A DNA stretch of 64,000 nt from the NCBI GenBank assembly GCA_002397315.1, contig DHAE01000007.1:1-64000 (forward strand). The letters are read 5' to 3'. Both the position numbers and the translations under genes were made by a program. This DNA is from Comamonadaceae bacterium UBA4962. Lineage in GTDB: Bacteria; Pseudomonadota; Gammaproteobacteria; Burkholderiales; Burkholderiaceae_C. Under the pieces are notes generated by a model that ran no database searches, had not been told where the DNA came from, and saw only the letters and a list, made by a program, of their open reading frames with translations. Below are positions 38,644-48,979 of this stretch, one piece after another; positions within the stretch are counted from its first letter, which is position 1, and the number at the start of each line of letters is the position of its first letter.

Positions 38644-38666
38644 CGAACCTCCAGGAGACCGACCCC

Positions 38667-39692
38667 ATGACCGATTCCCTCCGACCCTCCTCCGCCCCCG
38701 GTGCTTCCGGGCGGATCTCGCGCCGCGGCGTGCTGCTCGGCGCGGCGGCCGGCGCCCTGTGCGCTCCCTGGGCCGCCAGCCGCGCCGCCGCCGTCGCAGG
38801 CGGGCGCCCCGTCACCCTGGTGGTGTCCTATCCCGCCGGCGGCGGGGCCGACCTCATGGCCCGCATCATCGCTCCGCGCATGGCCGAGGCCCTGGGCCAG
38901 AGCGTGGTGGTGGACAACCGGCCCGGCGCCAGCGGCCAGATCGCGGGCACGTTCGTGGCGCGCGCGGCGCCGGACGGCGCCACGCTGCTGGTGGACGCCT
39001 CGTCGTTCGCCGTGAACCCCTCGCTCTATCCGAAGATGGCCTACGACATCCAGAAGTCGTTCACGCCGCTCGCGGTGCTGGCCACCTTCCCGAACGTGCT
39101 CGTGTGTTCCGCCGGGTTTCCCGCGCGCACGGTGCAGGACGTGGTCCGCCTGGCCCGCGAGCGCCCGGGCGACATCGCCTACGCTTCCTCGGGCAACGGC
39201 TCGGCGCAGCACCTCGCGGGCGCACTGTTCGAGCAGCGCGCGGGCGTGAAACTCTCGCACATCCCCTACCGCGGCGGCGGCCCGGCGATGAACGACGTGA
39301 TGGGCGGGCAGGTGCCGCTGTTCTTCGCCAACGTGGCCTCGGCCCTGGGCCACATCCAGTCGGGCCGGCTGCGCGCGCTCGCGGTGACGGCGCCCGTGCG
39401 TGCCCGGTCGCTGCCGAACATTCCCACCATGGCCGAGATGGGTGTGCACCAGTACGAGGTGCTGGAGTGGAACCCGGTGCTTGCGCCGGCCGGGCTGCCG
39501 GCGGACACGCGGGAGGCGCTGGTGGGAGCCATCCGCAAGACGCTGGCCGACGCCGAGGTGCTGGCGCGCGTGCGCGCGCTCGGAGGCGATGTGTTCGCGG
39601 ATGCGTCGCAGGCCAGCGCCGGCAAGTTCATCCAGGCGCAGCAGGCGCAGTGGGCCCAGGTGGTCCGCGAGCGCAACATCACCGCGGGATGA
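38667..39692 (+). CDS. tripartite tricarboxylate transporter (Bug-type) solute-binding receptor
   Basis: 341 residues. The N-terminus has a Tat-like signal (SRRGVLLGAAAGALCAPWAA), with cleavage near residue 40. Typical Bug pattern: VTLVVSYPAGGGADLMARII, VVVDNRPGASGQIAG, HIPYRGGGPAMNDVMGGQV and PNIPTMAEMG. Such periplasmic receptors feed TctAB-type transporters; none is encoded here, as is usual for the many orphan Bug proteins in Comamonadaceae and Bordetella. The stop overlaps the next start (ATGA), coupling it to the amidohydrolase. The ligand is unknown, perhaps a lactone, pyrone or organic acid. Confidence 0.92.
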   Translation: MTDSLRPSSAPGASGRISRRGVLLGAAAGALCAPWAASRAAAVAGGRPVTLVVSYPAGGGADLMARIIAPRMAEALGQSVVVDNRPGASGQIAGTFVARAAPDGATLLVDASSFAVNPSLYPKMAYDIQKSFTPLAVLATFPNVLVCSAGFPARTVQDVVRLARERPGDIAYASSGNGSAQHLAGALFEQRAGVKLSHIPYRGGGPAMNDVMGGQVPLFFANVASALGHIQSGRLRALAVTAPVRARSLPNIPTMAEMGVHQYEVLEWNPVLAPAGLPADTREALVGAIRKTLADAEVLARVRALGGDVFADASQASAGKFIQAQQAQWAQVVRERNITAG

Positions 39693-40516
39693 GCGGCGTG
39701 CTGGCGTCCTCCCCCCACCCTCCGCAAGCGGCCGCCGTGGCGCACTGGGATGCGCACGTGCACGTCTTCGACGCCGGCGCGCCCACGCAGCCGGGCCACT
39801 ACCGCCCGGCGCACCACCCGATCGAACGGATCGAGGCCGTGGCCGCCGCCCATGGCGTGGGGCGGCTGGTGCTCGTGCAGCCCAGCGTCTACGGGACCGA
39901 CAACGGCGTGATGCTGCAGGCGCTCGCGCAGCGCCCCGGCCGGCACCGCGGCGTCGCGGTGGTCGATCCCGCCATCGGCGACGCGGAGCTGGACCGGATG
40001 CATGCGCTCGGCGTGCGGGGCATCCGCTTCAACCTCGTCTCGCCGGTCGGCAACGGCCCGCAGGACCTGGATGCGCTCGCGCCCCGCCTGCGCGAGCGCG
40101 GCTGGCACGTGCAGTGGTATGCGCGGCCCGGCGACCTGGAGGCCATCGCGCGCTGGCACGCGCGCAGCAGCCTGGGCTGCGTGCTCGATCACCTGGCGGG
40201 CCTGCATGCGGAGCTGCCGGAGAGCGATCCGGCATGGGATGCGTTCGCGCGCCTGGCGGAGGCGGGCGCCTGGGTGAAGCTGTCGGGCTGGTACCGGCTG
40301 CGCGCGCAGGCGCCCTACGGGGCGCTGCGGGCGCACGTCGAGCGCGTGGCGCGCTGCATGCCCGGGCGCATGGTGTGGGGCTCGGACTGGCCGCACACAT
40401 CGTTCGAGGAAGGCCGGCAGCCGGACTACGGCAGCGTGTGGAGCCCGGTGGTGGAGGTGCTCGGCGCGGCGGCGGCCGAGGCGGTGCGAATGAACGGCGC
40501 GGCGCTGTACGCGTAA
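39689..40516 (+). CDS. amidohydrolase-2 family hydrolase (pyrone/lactone hydrolase-like)
   Basis: 275 residues. A TIM-barrel metal hydrolase of the amidohydrolase-related family containing 2-pyrone-4,6-dicarboxylate hydrolase and sugar-lactone isomerases. Metal-site motif HWDAHVHVFD at the start, LVQPSVYGTDN, RGIRFNLVSP, LDHLAG and the terminal catalytic MVWGSDWPHTSFEE. It starts at ATG 39689, overlapping the receptor stop by four bases. With the GntR regulator and Bug receptor it forms a three-gene catabolic unit; the substrate is not deducible. Confidence 0.88.
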   Translation: MSGVLASSPHPPQAAAVAHWDAHVHVFDAGAPTQPGHYRPAHHPIERIEAVAAAHGVGRLVLVQPSVYGTDNGVMLQALAQRPGRHRGVAVVDPAIGDAELDRMHALGVRGIRFNLVSPVGNGPQDLDALAPRLRERGWHVQWYARPGDLEAIARWHARSSLGCVLDHLAGLHAELPESDPAWDAFARLAEAGAWVKLSGWYRLRAQAPYGALRAHVERVARCMPGRMVWGSDWPHTSFEEGRQPDYGSVWSPVVEVLGAAAAEAVRMNGAALYA

Positions 40517-40614
40517 TGCCGGTCGGGCAGAATCGCGCCACACGCCCACGCTGCCATGACCACTACCCTGCCACCCAACCGCCTCCAGCATCCAACCCCC
40601 GCAGGAGGCCGCCC

Positions 40615-41538
40615 ATGAAGCCCCTGCCTCCGCGCACGCTGCTCTGGATCTCCGTCGGCGTGGCGTTCGCCACCATCGGGCTCAAGGGTGCCGCCTGGTA
40701 CCTGACCGGCTCGGTGGGCCTGCTGTCGGACGCGCTCGAATCCTTCGTGAACCTCGCGGGCGCCATCTTCGCGCTCCTGATGGTCACGGTGGCGGAGCGT
40801 CCGGCCGACGGCGACCATCCCTTCGGCCACCACAAGGCGGAGTACTTCTCGTCGGGCTTCGAGGGCATCCTGGTGCTGGGCGCGGCGCTGGCCATTCTCT
40901 GGGCCTCGGTGCACCGCCTCATGGTGCCGGCGCCCATCGAGCAGGTGGGCTGGGGCCTGGCGCTGTCGGTGGCCAGTTCGGCGCTCAACGGCCTGCTCGC
41001 CTGGATGATGCTGCGCTCCGCCCGCGCGCACCGCTCGGTGGCGCTGGAGGGCGACGCCCGGCACCTGATCACCGACGTCTGGACGTCGGCCGGCGTCGTG
41101 ATCGGCATCCTCGGCGTGATGGCCACCGGCTGGCTCTGGCTCGATCCCGTCGTGGCGATCGCCGTGGCGCTCAACATCGCCCGCGAGGGCGGGCACCTCG
41201 TCTGGCGCGCATCGCAGGGCCTGATGGACGAGGCGGTGGAGCCCGAGGAGCGCGCGGCGATCGACGGGGCGCTGGCCGATTTCACCCGGCGCCAGCCCGG
41301 CGTGCATTTCGACCACGTGGCCACGCGGCGCGCCGGTCGCCGCCGGCACGTGTCCCTGCACCTGCACGTGCCGGGCGATTGGAGCCTGGCCCGGGCCGCG
41401 CGGCTGCGGGGCGCGGTGGAGCAGGCGCTGGTGGATGCCGTGCCCGGCCTGCGCGCCACGATCGAGCTGCTGCCCACTGGCATGGAGGCGGTGGCCACCC
41501 CGATGGAAGACGACGAAACGAGGAGCGTGCACCCATGA
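40615..41538 (+). CDS. cation diffusion facilitator family metal transporter
   Basis: 307 residues. Six membrane helices carrying the CDF metal site: SVGLLSDALESFVN in helix 2 and LEGDARHLITDVWTSAGVV in helix 5 provide the Asp/His ligands. HPFGHHKAEYFS is the conserved loop after helix 2. A cytoplasmic C-terminal domain follows (VHFDHVATRRAGRRRHVSLHL). It exports divalent metals such as Zn, Fe or Mn by proton exchange; specificity is not certain from sequence. RBS CAGGAGG precedes ATG 40615. It overlaps dtd by four bases. Confidence 0.93.
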   Translation: MKPLPPRTLLWISVGVAFATIGLKGAAWYLTGSVGLLSDALESFVNLAGAIFALLMVTVAERPADGDHPFGHHKAEYFSSGFEGILVLGAALAILWASVHRLMVPAPIEQVGWGLALSVASSALNGLLAWMMLRSARAHRSVALEGDARHLITDVWTSAGVVIGILGVMATGWLWLDPVVAIAVALNIAREGGHLVWRASQGLMDEAVEPEERAAIDGALADFTRRQPGVHFDHVATRRAGRRRHVSLHLHVPGDWSLARAARLRGAVEQALVDAVPGLRATIELLPTGMEAVATPMEDDETRSVHP

Positions 41539-41990
41539 TGGGCCTGCTGCAGCGCGTGCGCGAGGCGCGCGTGGAGATCGACGGAGCCACCGTGGGCCGC
41601 ATCGGCCCCGGCCTGCTCGTGCTGGTGTGCGCCGAACGCGGCGACACGGAAGCGGAGGCCGACCGCCTGCTGGACAAGCTGCTCAAGCTGCGCATCTTCG
41701 CCGACGCAGCGGGCAAGATGAACCGCAGCGTGCAGGATGTGGGCGGGGGCCTGTTGCTCGTGAGCCAGTTCACCCTGGCGGCCGACACGCGCGGCGGCAA
41801 CCGGCCGAGCTTCACCCAGGCCGCCGCGCCGGACGACGGCCGCCGCCTCTACGACCACTTCGTGGAACGGGCCCGCGGCCTGCACCCGGAGGTGGAAACC
41901 GGACGCTTCGCGGCCGAGATGCAGGTGCACCTCGTCAACGACGGGCCGGTGACGATCCCGCTGCGGATCGCCCCGCCGGGCATGGTCTAG
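41535..41990 (+). CDS. dtd: D-aminoacyl-tRNA deacylase Dtd
   Basis: 151 residues. It removes D-amino acids (and glycine) mischarged on tRNA. Family motifs: LLQRVREARVEIDG at the N-terminus, LLLVSQFTLAADTRGGNRPS with the SQFTLA catalytic segment, and the Gly-cisPro-type motif near the C-terminus in NDGPVTIPLRI. The start overlaps the transporter stop (ATGA); AGGAG lies nine bases upstream of ATG 41535, while ATG 41538 would be slightly far. A dispersed repeat begins 14 bases after the stop. Confidence 0.96.
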   Translation: MMGLLQRVREARVEIDGATVGRIGPGLLVLVCAERGDTEAEADRLLDKLLKLRIFADAAGKMNRSVQDVGGGLLLVSQFTLAADTRGGNRPSFTQAAAPDDGRRLYDHFVERARGLHPEVETGRFAAEMQVHLVNDGPVTIPLRIAPPGMV

Positions 41991-42003
41991 AACGGCCCGC
42001 AGA

Positions 42004-42088
42004 GCCCAGCGAAGCGATTCCGGCGAGGCGTCGCATCGCAGGCAGTACGCGCAGTACGACAAGATAAGGCAACGACGCCGGAAGGGTT
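42004..42088 (-). repeat. dispersed ~85 bp intergenic repeat, copy B (inverted)
   Basis: The reverse complement matches 9135-9219 with about six differences. It fills most of the 109-base gap between the convergent dtd and ybeY genes, ending 12 bases from the ybeY stop. Both copies therefore sit between convergent gene ends. Confidence 0.85.
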
Positions 42089-42099
42089 CCGTGGGCCGT

Positions 42100-42558
42100 T
42101 CAATCCGCGTAGGGGTCGGCGAAGCCCAGCTCCTCCATGATGGCCGTCTCGTAGGCCTCCATCTCGTCGGCGTCCTCGGTGCTGGTCTCGTGGTCCCAGC
42201 CCTGGGCGTGCAGCGTGCCGTGCACCAGCAGGTGCGCGTAGTGCTCGTGCAGCGCCTTGTTCTGTTCGCGCGCCTCGCGCTCGACCACCGGGGCGCAGAG
42301 CACGAGGTCGGCCATCACCATGGGCTCCTGCGCATAGTCGAAGGTGAGCACGTTGGTGGCGTAGTCCTTGTGCCGGTACTCGCGGTTGAGGGCCTGGCCT
42401 TCCTCGGCATCGACGATGCGCACGGTGATCTCGGCGTCGCTGGAGAGCGCATGCCGGATCCAGCGCACCACGGCGTGGCGGGGCAGGGCGGCGCGGTGCG
42501 CCTCCACGCCGGGAAAGCGTGCGAACTGCAGGGAAAGGGAAAGCTGGTTCAGTGCCAT
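42100..42558 (-). CDS. ybeY: endoribonuclease YbeY
   Basis: 152 residues from ATG 42558. A zinc-dependent RNase for 16S rRNA 3'-end maturation and ribosome quality control. The metal-binding motif HLLVHGTLHAQGWDHE has all three histidines, and the preceding NREYRHKDYATNVLTFDY is the conserved substrate region. It lies 28 bases after phoH on the same strand, the usual phoH-ybeY pairing. An upstream in-frame extension to 42630 is Pro/Ala-rich and overlaps phoH, so it is rejected. Confidence 0.96.
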   Translation of the reverse strand: MALNQLSLSLQFARFPGVEAHRAALPRHAVVRWIRHALSSDAEITVRIVDAEEGQALNREYRHKDYATNVLTFDYAQEPMVMADLVLCAPVVEREAREQNKALHEHYAHLLVHGTLHAQGWDHETSTEDADEMEAYETAIMEELGFADPYAD

Positions 42559-42586
42559 GGGGTGTGTCGGTGCGGCAGGCGCCGGA

Positions 42587-43537
<951 letters not shown>

Positions 43538-43585
43538 GCGGATAATTCCGGTTGTACGTCGGCAGGACGAAAAGACAGGACGAAG

Positions 43586-44158
43586 ATGATAGGCAAACTC
43601 ACCGGCACGCTGCTGGAAAAAAACCCGCCCGAGGTGCTGGTGGACTGCCATGGCGTGGGCTACGAAGTGCAGGTGCCGATGAGCACCTTCTACAACCTGC
43701 CCGCCGTGGGCGAGCGCGTGCAGCTGCTCACGCAGTTCATCGTACGCGAGGATGCGCAATTGCTCTATGGTTTCGGCAGCGCGCCGGAGCGCCAGGCCTT
43801 CCGGGAGCTCATCAAGATCTCCGGCGTGGGGCCGCGCACGGCGCTGTCCATCCTCTCGGGCATGGGCGTGGACGACCTCGCGCAGGCGGTGTCGCTGCAG
43901 GAGGCCGGCCGGCTCGTGAAGGTGCCCGGCATCGGCAAGAAGACCGCGGAGCGCCTGCTGCTGGAGCTCAAGGGAAAGCTCGGCGCCGACATCGGCGTGC
44001 GTCACGAGGCCGCGAACGACGCGCAGGCCGACATCCTGCAGGCGCTGCTGGCGCTCGGCTACAACGACAAGGAAGGCGCCGCCGCGCTGAAGGCCCTGCC
44101 GAAGGACGTGGGCGTCAGCGACGGCATCAAGCTGGCGCTCAAGGCGCTGGCGAAGTGA
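43586..44158 (+). CDS. ruvA: Holliday junction branch migration protein RuvA
   Basis: 190 residues. It binds the four-way junction as a tetramer and guides RuvB. N-terminal OB fold starts MIGKLTGTLLEKNPPEVLVD; two helix-hairpin-helix motifs are visible (LIKISGVGPRTALSIL and LVKVPGIGKKTAERLLLEL); the C-terminal RuvB-contact helix includes DILQALLALGYNDKEGAAAL. AGGACGAAG precedes ATG 43586. Normally ruvB follows directly, but here a 1.9 kb secreted-protease gene intervenes. Confidence 0.97.
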   Translation: MIGKLTGTLLEKNPPEVLVDCHGVGYEVQVPMSTFYNLPAVGERVQLLTQFIVREDAQLLYGFGSAPERQAFRELIKISGVGPRTALSILSGMGVDDLAQAVSLQEAGRLVKVPGIGKKTAERLLLELKGKLGADIGVRHEAANDAQADILQALLALGYNDKEGAAALKALPKDVGVSDGIKLALKALAK

Positions 44159-44289
44159 AGAAGCGATCGGCGTGCACCGGCGCGCCGTGAAAAAACCAAC
44201 GGGCCCGGCCGCCCCGCAGCGCGGCCGTGGCACATTGTCGGGTCGAGGCGGCGCATGGTGCCCGCCCAGGTACAAACAGGAGGATGGCC

Positions 44290-46230
44290 ATGGATTTCAG
44301 GCTGGAGAGCATTCGATCGGTGATTCTGCTGGGGGCCGCGGCGCTCCTGGCGGCCTGCGGCGGCGGTGGCGGAGCGGACACGGCGACCGCCGCGGCCACG
44401 CCCGCTGCGGCGACGGCGCGGGCGGTGGTGTGGAGCGTGGATTCGCTCGAGCAGCCCGCCACGGCCGCGCAGGACACGGTCCGCGTGAAGGACATGAGCG
44501 CCCGCCCCGCGGTGGTGCCGGCGCGCGTGTCGCTCGGCGCCATGCTGGAAGCGCGCAGCGATGCCGCGGCGTCGGGCACCGGCGCGCGCCAGATCGGCAG
44601 CGTGCGCGCGGTGGCCGCCACGGCCACGCCCGCCGAGCTGTCGGCCCGGCTGCAATGGACGCCCACGCCGACCGGCGGCCACGTCGCCGCGATCAGCGTC
44701 TCGGCGCAGGATGCGCATGGCCTGCGCCTGGGCGTGCTGGTGCGTGCCCTGCCGGGCGGAGCGCAATTGCGCGTCTACCGCCAGGACCGCCCCTCCGCGG
44801 TCTATGAAATCTCGGGCCAGGAAGTGCTGCAGTCGATCGACCGCAACATCGCGGCCGGCGACACGTCGGACGCGGCCCGCACCTGGTGGACGCCCGATGC
44901 CGGCGGCGACGAGGCCACGCTCGAGATCGAGCTGCCGCCCGGCACGCCCGCCAGCGCGCTGAACATCGCGATCCCGCGCATCTCGCACATCTACACCGAT
45001 CTCTCCCTGCCCTCGGCCGACGACGCCGAGCAGGCCAAGATCAACGAATCGGGCACCTGCAACCTCGATTCCACCTGCTACGACACCTATGCCAGCCAGC
45101 GCAACGCCGTGGCACGCATGGTCTTCGTGCGGCCCGACGGCAACGCCTACGTCTGCACCGGCACGCTGCTGAACGACCGCGACGGCACGCGCACGCCGTA
45201 TTTCATCTCGGCCAACCACTGCTTCTCGTCGCAGACCGTGGCCTCCACGCTGCGCACCGACTGGTTCTACCGCTCGCCGAGCTGCAACAGCCGCACGCTG
45301 TCGGCCAACGCCACGGCGCGCACCGGCGGCGCCACGCTGCTGTATGCCAACTCCAGCACCGACACGCTGTTCGTCCGGCTCAACGAGACGCCGCCGGCCG
45401 GCGCCGTGTTCGCCGCGTGGAACGCCGGCACGCAGTCCCTCGGCAGCGCGGCGGTGGGCGTCCACCATCCCCGGGGCGATCTGCAGAAGATCTCGTTCGG
45501 CTCCATCACGTCGCTGAGCTCCTGCAGCGCACTGAGCGAGTCGAGCACCAGCTTCTCCTGCAGCGGCGCGTCGGGCAACTACTACCGCGTCGGCTGGACC
45601 GACGGCGTGACCGAGGGCGGCAGCAGCGGCTCCGGTCTCTTCGTGAACGGCGCGCTGGTCGGCACCCTCTACGGCGGCAGCGTCACCTGCTCCGCACGCA
45701 ATGGCTCCGATTACTACGGCCGCTTCGACGTCGCCTACGGCGCGGCGCTGCAGCAGTGGCTCTCGCCGGCTGCCGTCAGCACGAACGGCCGCACCGCCGT
45801 CTACCGCTTCTTCAACGGCAGCACGGGCGCGCATTTCTACACGTCCAGCGCGGGCGAGCGCGACTTCGTGCAGCAGACCTACCCGGCGTTCAGCTACGAA
45901 GGCGTGGTCTTCTATGCCTACGGCAGCCCGACGGCGGGCCAGAACGCGGTCTACCGCTTCTTCAACACCTCGACGGGCGCGCACTTCTATACCATCGATG
46001 CCGGCGAGCGCGATTTCGTGCGCGCCACCTACCCGGCCTTCCAGTACGAGGGCCCCGCGTGGTATGCCCAGACGGCGGCCGGCAACGGCTCCACGGCGAT
46101 GTACCGCTTCTTCAACACGAAAACCGGCACGCACTTCTACACGATCAGCCAGGGCGAGCGCGACTTCGTGATCGCGACCTACCCGGTGTTCAAGTACGAA
46201 GGCCCGGTGTACTACGCCTGGACGAACTGA
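44290..46230 (+). CDS. lysyl-endopeptidase-like secreted serine protease (lipoprotein) with three DUF5648 repeats
   Basis: 646 residues. The signal peptide ends in a lipobox (LLAACGGGGG), so the protein is probably an outer-membrane or surface lipoprotein. A trypsin-like S1 domain resembling Achromobacter lysyl endopeptidase (about 240-500) has H310 in FISANHCFSS, D358 in SSTDTLFVRL and S446 in EGGSSGSGLF, plus paired cysteines. From about residue 502 come three ~45-residue DUF5648 repeats, each with VYRFFN, GAHFYT or GTHFYT, and ERDFV; such repeats often bind cell-wall or sugar material. AGGAGG lies six bases before ATG 44290, favouring it over 44284. It sits between ruvA and ruvB. Confidence 0.88.
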   Translation: MDFRLESIRSVILLGAAALLAACGGGGGADTATAAATPAAATARAVVWSVDSLEQPATAAQDTVRVKDMSARPAVVPARVSLGAMLEARSDAAASGTGARQIGSVRAVAATATPAELSARLQWTPTPTGGHVAAISVSAQDAHGLRLGVLVRALPGGAQLRVYRQDRPSAVYEISGQEVLQSIDRNIAAGDTSDAARTWWTPDAGGDEATLEIELPPGTPASALNIAIPRISHIYTDLSLPSADDAEQAKINESGTCNLDSTCYDTYASQRNAVARMVFVRPDGNAYVCTGTLLNDRDGTRTPYFISANHCFSSQTVASTLRTDWFYRSPSCNSRTLSANATARTGGATLLYANSSTDTLFVRLNETPPAGAVFAAWNAGTQSLGSAAVGVHHPRGDLQKISFGSITSLSSCSALSESSTSFSCSGASGNYYRVGWTDGVTEGGSSGSGLFVNGALVGTLYGGSVTCSARNGSDYYGRFDVAYGAALQQWLSPAAVSTNGRTAVYRFFNGSTGAHFYTSSAGERDFVQQTYPAFSYEGVVFYAYGSPTAGQNAVYRFFNTSTGAHFYTIDAGERDFVRATYPAFQYEGPAWYAQTAAGNGSTAMYRFFNTKTGTHFYTISQGERDFVIATYPVFKYEGPVYYAWTN

Positions 46231-46272
46231 CGGCCCGGCGGCGCCCGCCTTCCTCTCCCGCTTCCCGCACCC

Positions 46273-47346
<1,074 letters not shown>

Positions 47347-47578
47347 CCGGCAGCGGGCATTGCGGTGTCCGCCTTCCATCTTGGACCCTCCCCGGACGCG
47401 CCGCAAGCGTTCCACTTTCTGTGTTGCCGCAAGGCGTCATTCGGGGAAATCCCGTGCGTTTTGCCATGCGCCTGGTGTCTACTGCGATAACCAGCCGCTA
47501 TGCAGTGCATCGAAAACCATGCATTGCCCTAAGGCTGGCCACCAAGAGCAATCAACGAACGGACGAGAGGGCATTACG

Positions 47579-48193
47579 ATGGATCCGATCCTTGGACAAA
47601 TCATTCTGTGGGCCACGCCGTGGATTCCGCGCGGCTGGGCCATCTGCGACGGCACCTTGCTGAGCATCGCGCAGAACCAGGCGCTGTTTTCGCTGATAGG
47701 CACCGTCTACGGTGGCAACGGGGTGACCACCTTCGCGCTGCCCGACCTGCGCAACAAGGTGCCCGTGGGCTCGCAGAATGCGACGAACGTGGCCGTCACC
47801 AGCGGTGCGCCCACGGCCTCCACCACCGCCAGCGTCACGCTCGCGGCGAGCCAGTTGCCGCCCCACACCCATGCGGTGACCGCCGCCGGCAACGGCAAGC
47901 TGAGCGTCGCCATTCCGGCGAATGCCGGCGCGACCGCGGACACCGCCGCACCGGCCAACGGCCTCGTGCTCGGCAAGGGTATGGCGGGCAACTCCCCCAC
48001 GAAGATCTACACCGCCGTGGCAGCCGATGCCACGCTCAAGCCGTTCGACGTGGATCTGCCCGTGCTCACGGCACAGGCATCCGCCACGCCCGCCGCCCCC
48101 GTGACCATCCCCGTCACGGTGAGCACGCTGCAGCCGGGCATCACGCTGAACTTCATCATCGCCACCGAAGGCGTCTACCCCTCCCGCAACTGA
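47579..48193 (+). CDS. tail-collar-domain protein 1 (microcystin-dependent protein family)
   Basis: 204 residues. N-terminal collar domain: ILGQIILWATPWIPRGWAIC, then CDGTLLSIAQNQALFSLIG and TTFALPDLRNKVPVG. This is the PF07484 pattern known from phage short tail fibres and from the microcystin-dependent protein (Mdp) family. The middle (about 75-190) is Thr/Ala/Pro-rich beta sequence, and the end ITLNFIIATEGVYPSRN is typical of Mdp proteins. No signal peptide. First of three tandem paralogues; this copy is the most divergent (LPPHTHAVT where the others have PPLxGTASVQ). No phage structural genes accompany it. Function unknown. Confidence 0.85.
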   Translation: MDPILGQIILWATPWIPRGWAICDGTLLSIAQNQALFSLIGTVYGGNGVTTFALPDLRNKVPVGSQNATNVAVTSGAPTASTTASVTLAASQLPPHTHAVTAAGNGKLSVAIPANAGATADTAAPANGLVLGKGMAGNSPTKIYTAVAADATLKPFDVDLPVLTAQASATPAAPVTIPVTVSTLQPGITLNFIIATEGVYPSRN

Positions 48194-48348
48194 GAGGGGA
48201 TGCGCATGCAGTTTCCGGCCCGGCCGGAGGCTGCGGTGCGCCTTGCCGCAACCGTCCGCCGGTCCTCCACGGGGACCGTGGAGAGGCACGTCCCGCGGCA
48301 TGCGCGCGGACCATTCAAAGCATTGTTCAACCGAAAGTGAGGGAAACC

Positions 48349-48960
48349 ATGGATGAAGCGTATATCGGCACGATCGTGCTGTGGGCGGGCAGCTGGGTGC
48401 CCCGCAACTGGGCGCTGTGCGACGGCACGCAGTTGCAGATCATGAACTACCAGGCGCTGTACTCGCTCATCGGCGTGCGCTACGGCGGCGATGCGCGCAC
48501 CACCTTCAACCTGCCCGACCTGCGCAACCGCGTGCCGATGGGGCTGCAGGTCGCCTCGCAGGCGCCGGGCGCCACGGGCGCGGCATTGCAGAACGTCGTC
48601 ATGACGGGGGCCGCCACCGGCATGATCGCGGCCAACCAACTGCCGCCGCTGACCGGCACGGCCTCGGTGCAGATCCCGGCGAACAATGCGCCGGTCGCCG
48701 CGAACCTCACCGACACCCCGGGCCCCACCGGCGTGTTCGCCAAGGGCGGGGCCGGCAACAACCTCGCGAAGATCTACACGAGCGACGCGGCCAACACCAA
48801 CCTCAAGCCTTTCGACGTGCCGGTCACCATCTCGCCGGGCTCGGCGCAGCAGCCCCTGTCGCTGCCGGTGTCGCTGGCGGGGCAGGTGAGCACGATCCAG
48901 CCCTCGATGACGCTGAATTTCATCATCTGCCTGCTGGGTCTGTACCCGGACCGTCCCTGA
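48349..48960 (+). CDS. tail-collar-domain protein 2 (microcystin-dependent protein family)
   Basis: 203 residues. It starts MDEAYIGTIVLWAGSW, then NWALCDGTQLQIMNYQAL and TTFNLPDLRNRVPMG, and ends LNFIICLLGLYPDRP. Copies 2 and 3 share the segments GTASVQ-PANNAPVAANxTDxPGPT and KxYTSDxANTNLKPF, so they arose by a later duplication than copy 1. It begins 155 bases after copy 1 and ends 19 bases before copy 3. The three products are close in size and could assemble together, perhaps as a trimeric fibre, but this is inference. Confidence 0.85.
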   Translation: MDEAYIGTIVLWAGSWVPRNWALCDGTQLQIMNYQALYSLIGVRYGGDARTTFNLPDLRNRVPMGLQVASQAPGATGAALQNVVMTGAATGMIAANQLPPLTGTASVQIPANNAPVAANLTDTPGPTGVFAKGGAGNNLAKIYTSDAANTNLKPFDVPVTISPGSAQQPLSLPVSLAGQVSTIQPSMTLNFIICLLGLYPDRP

Positions 48961-48979
48961 ACCGGAAAGGGGAACGACG

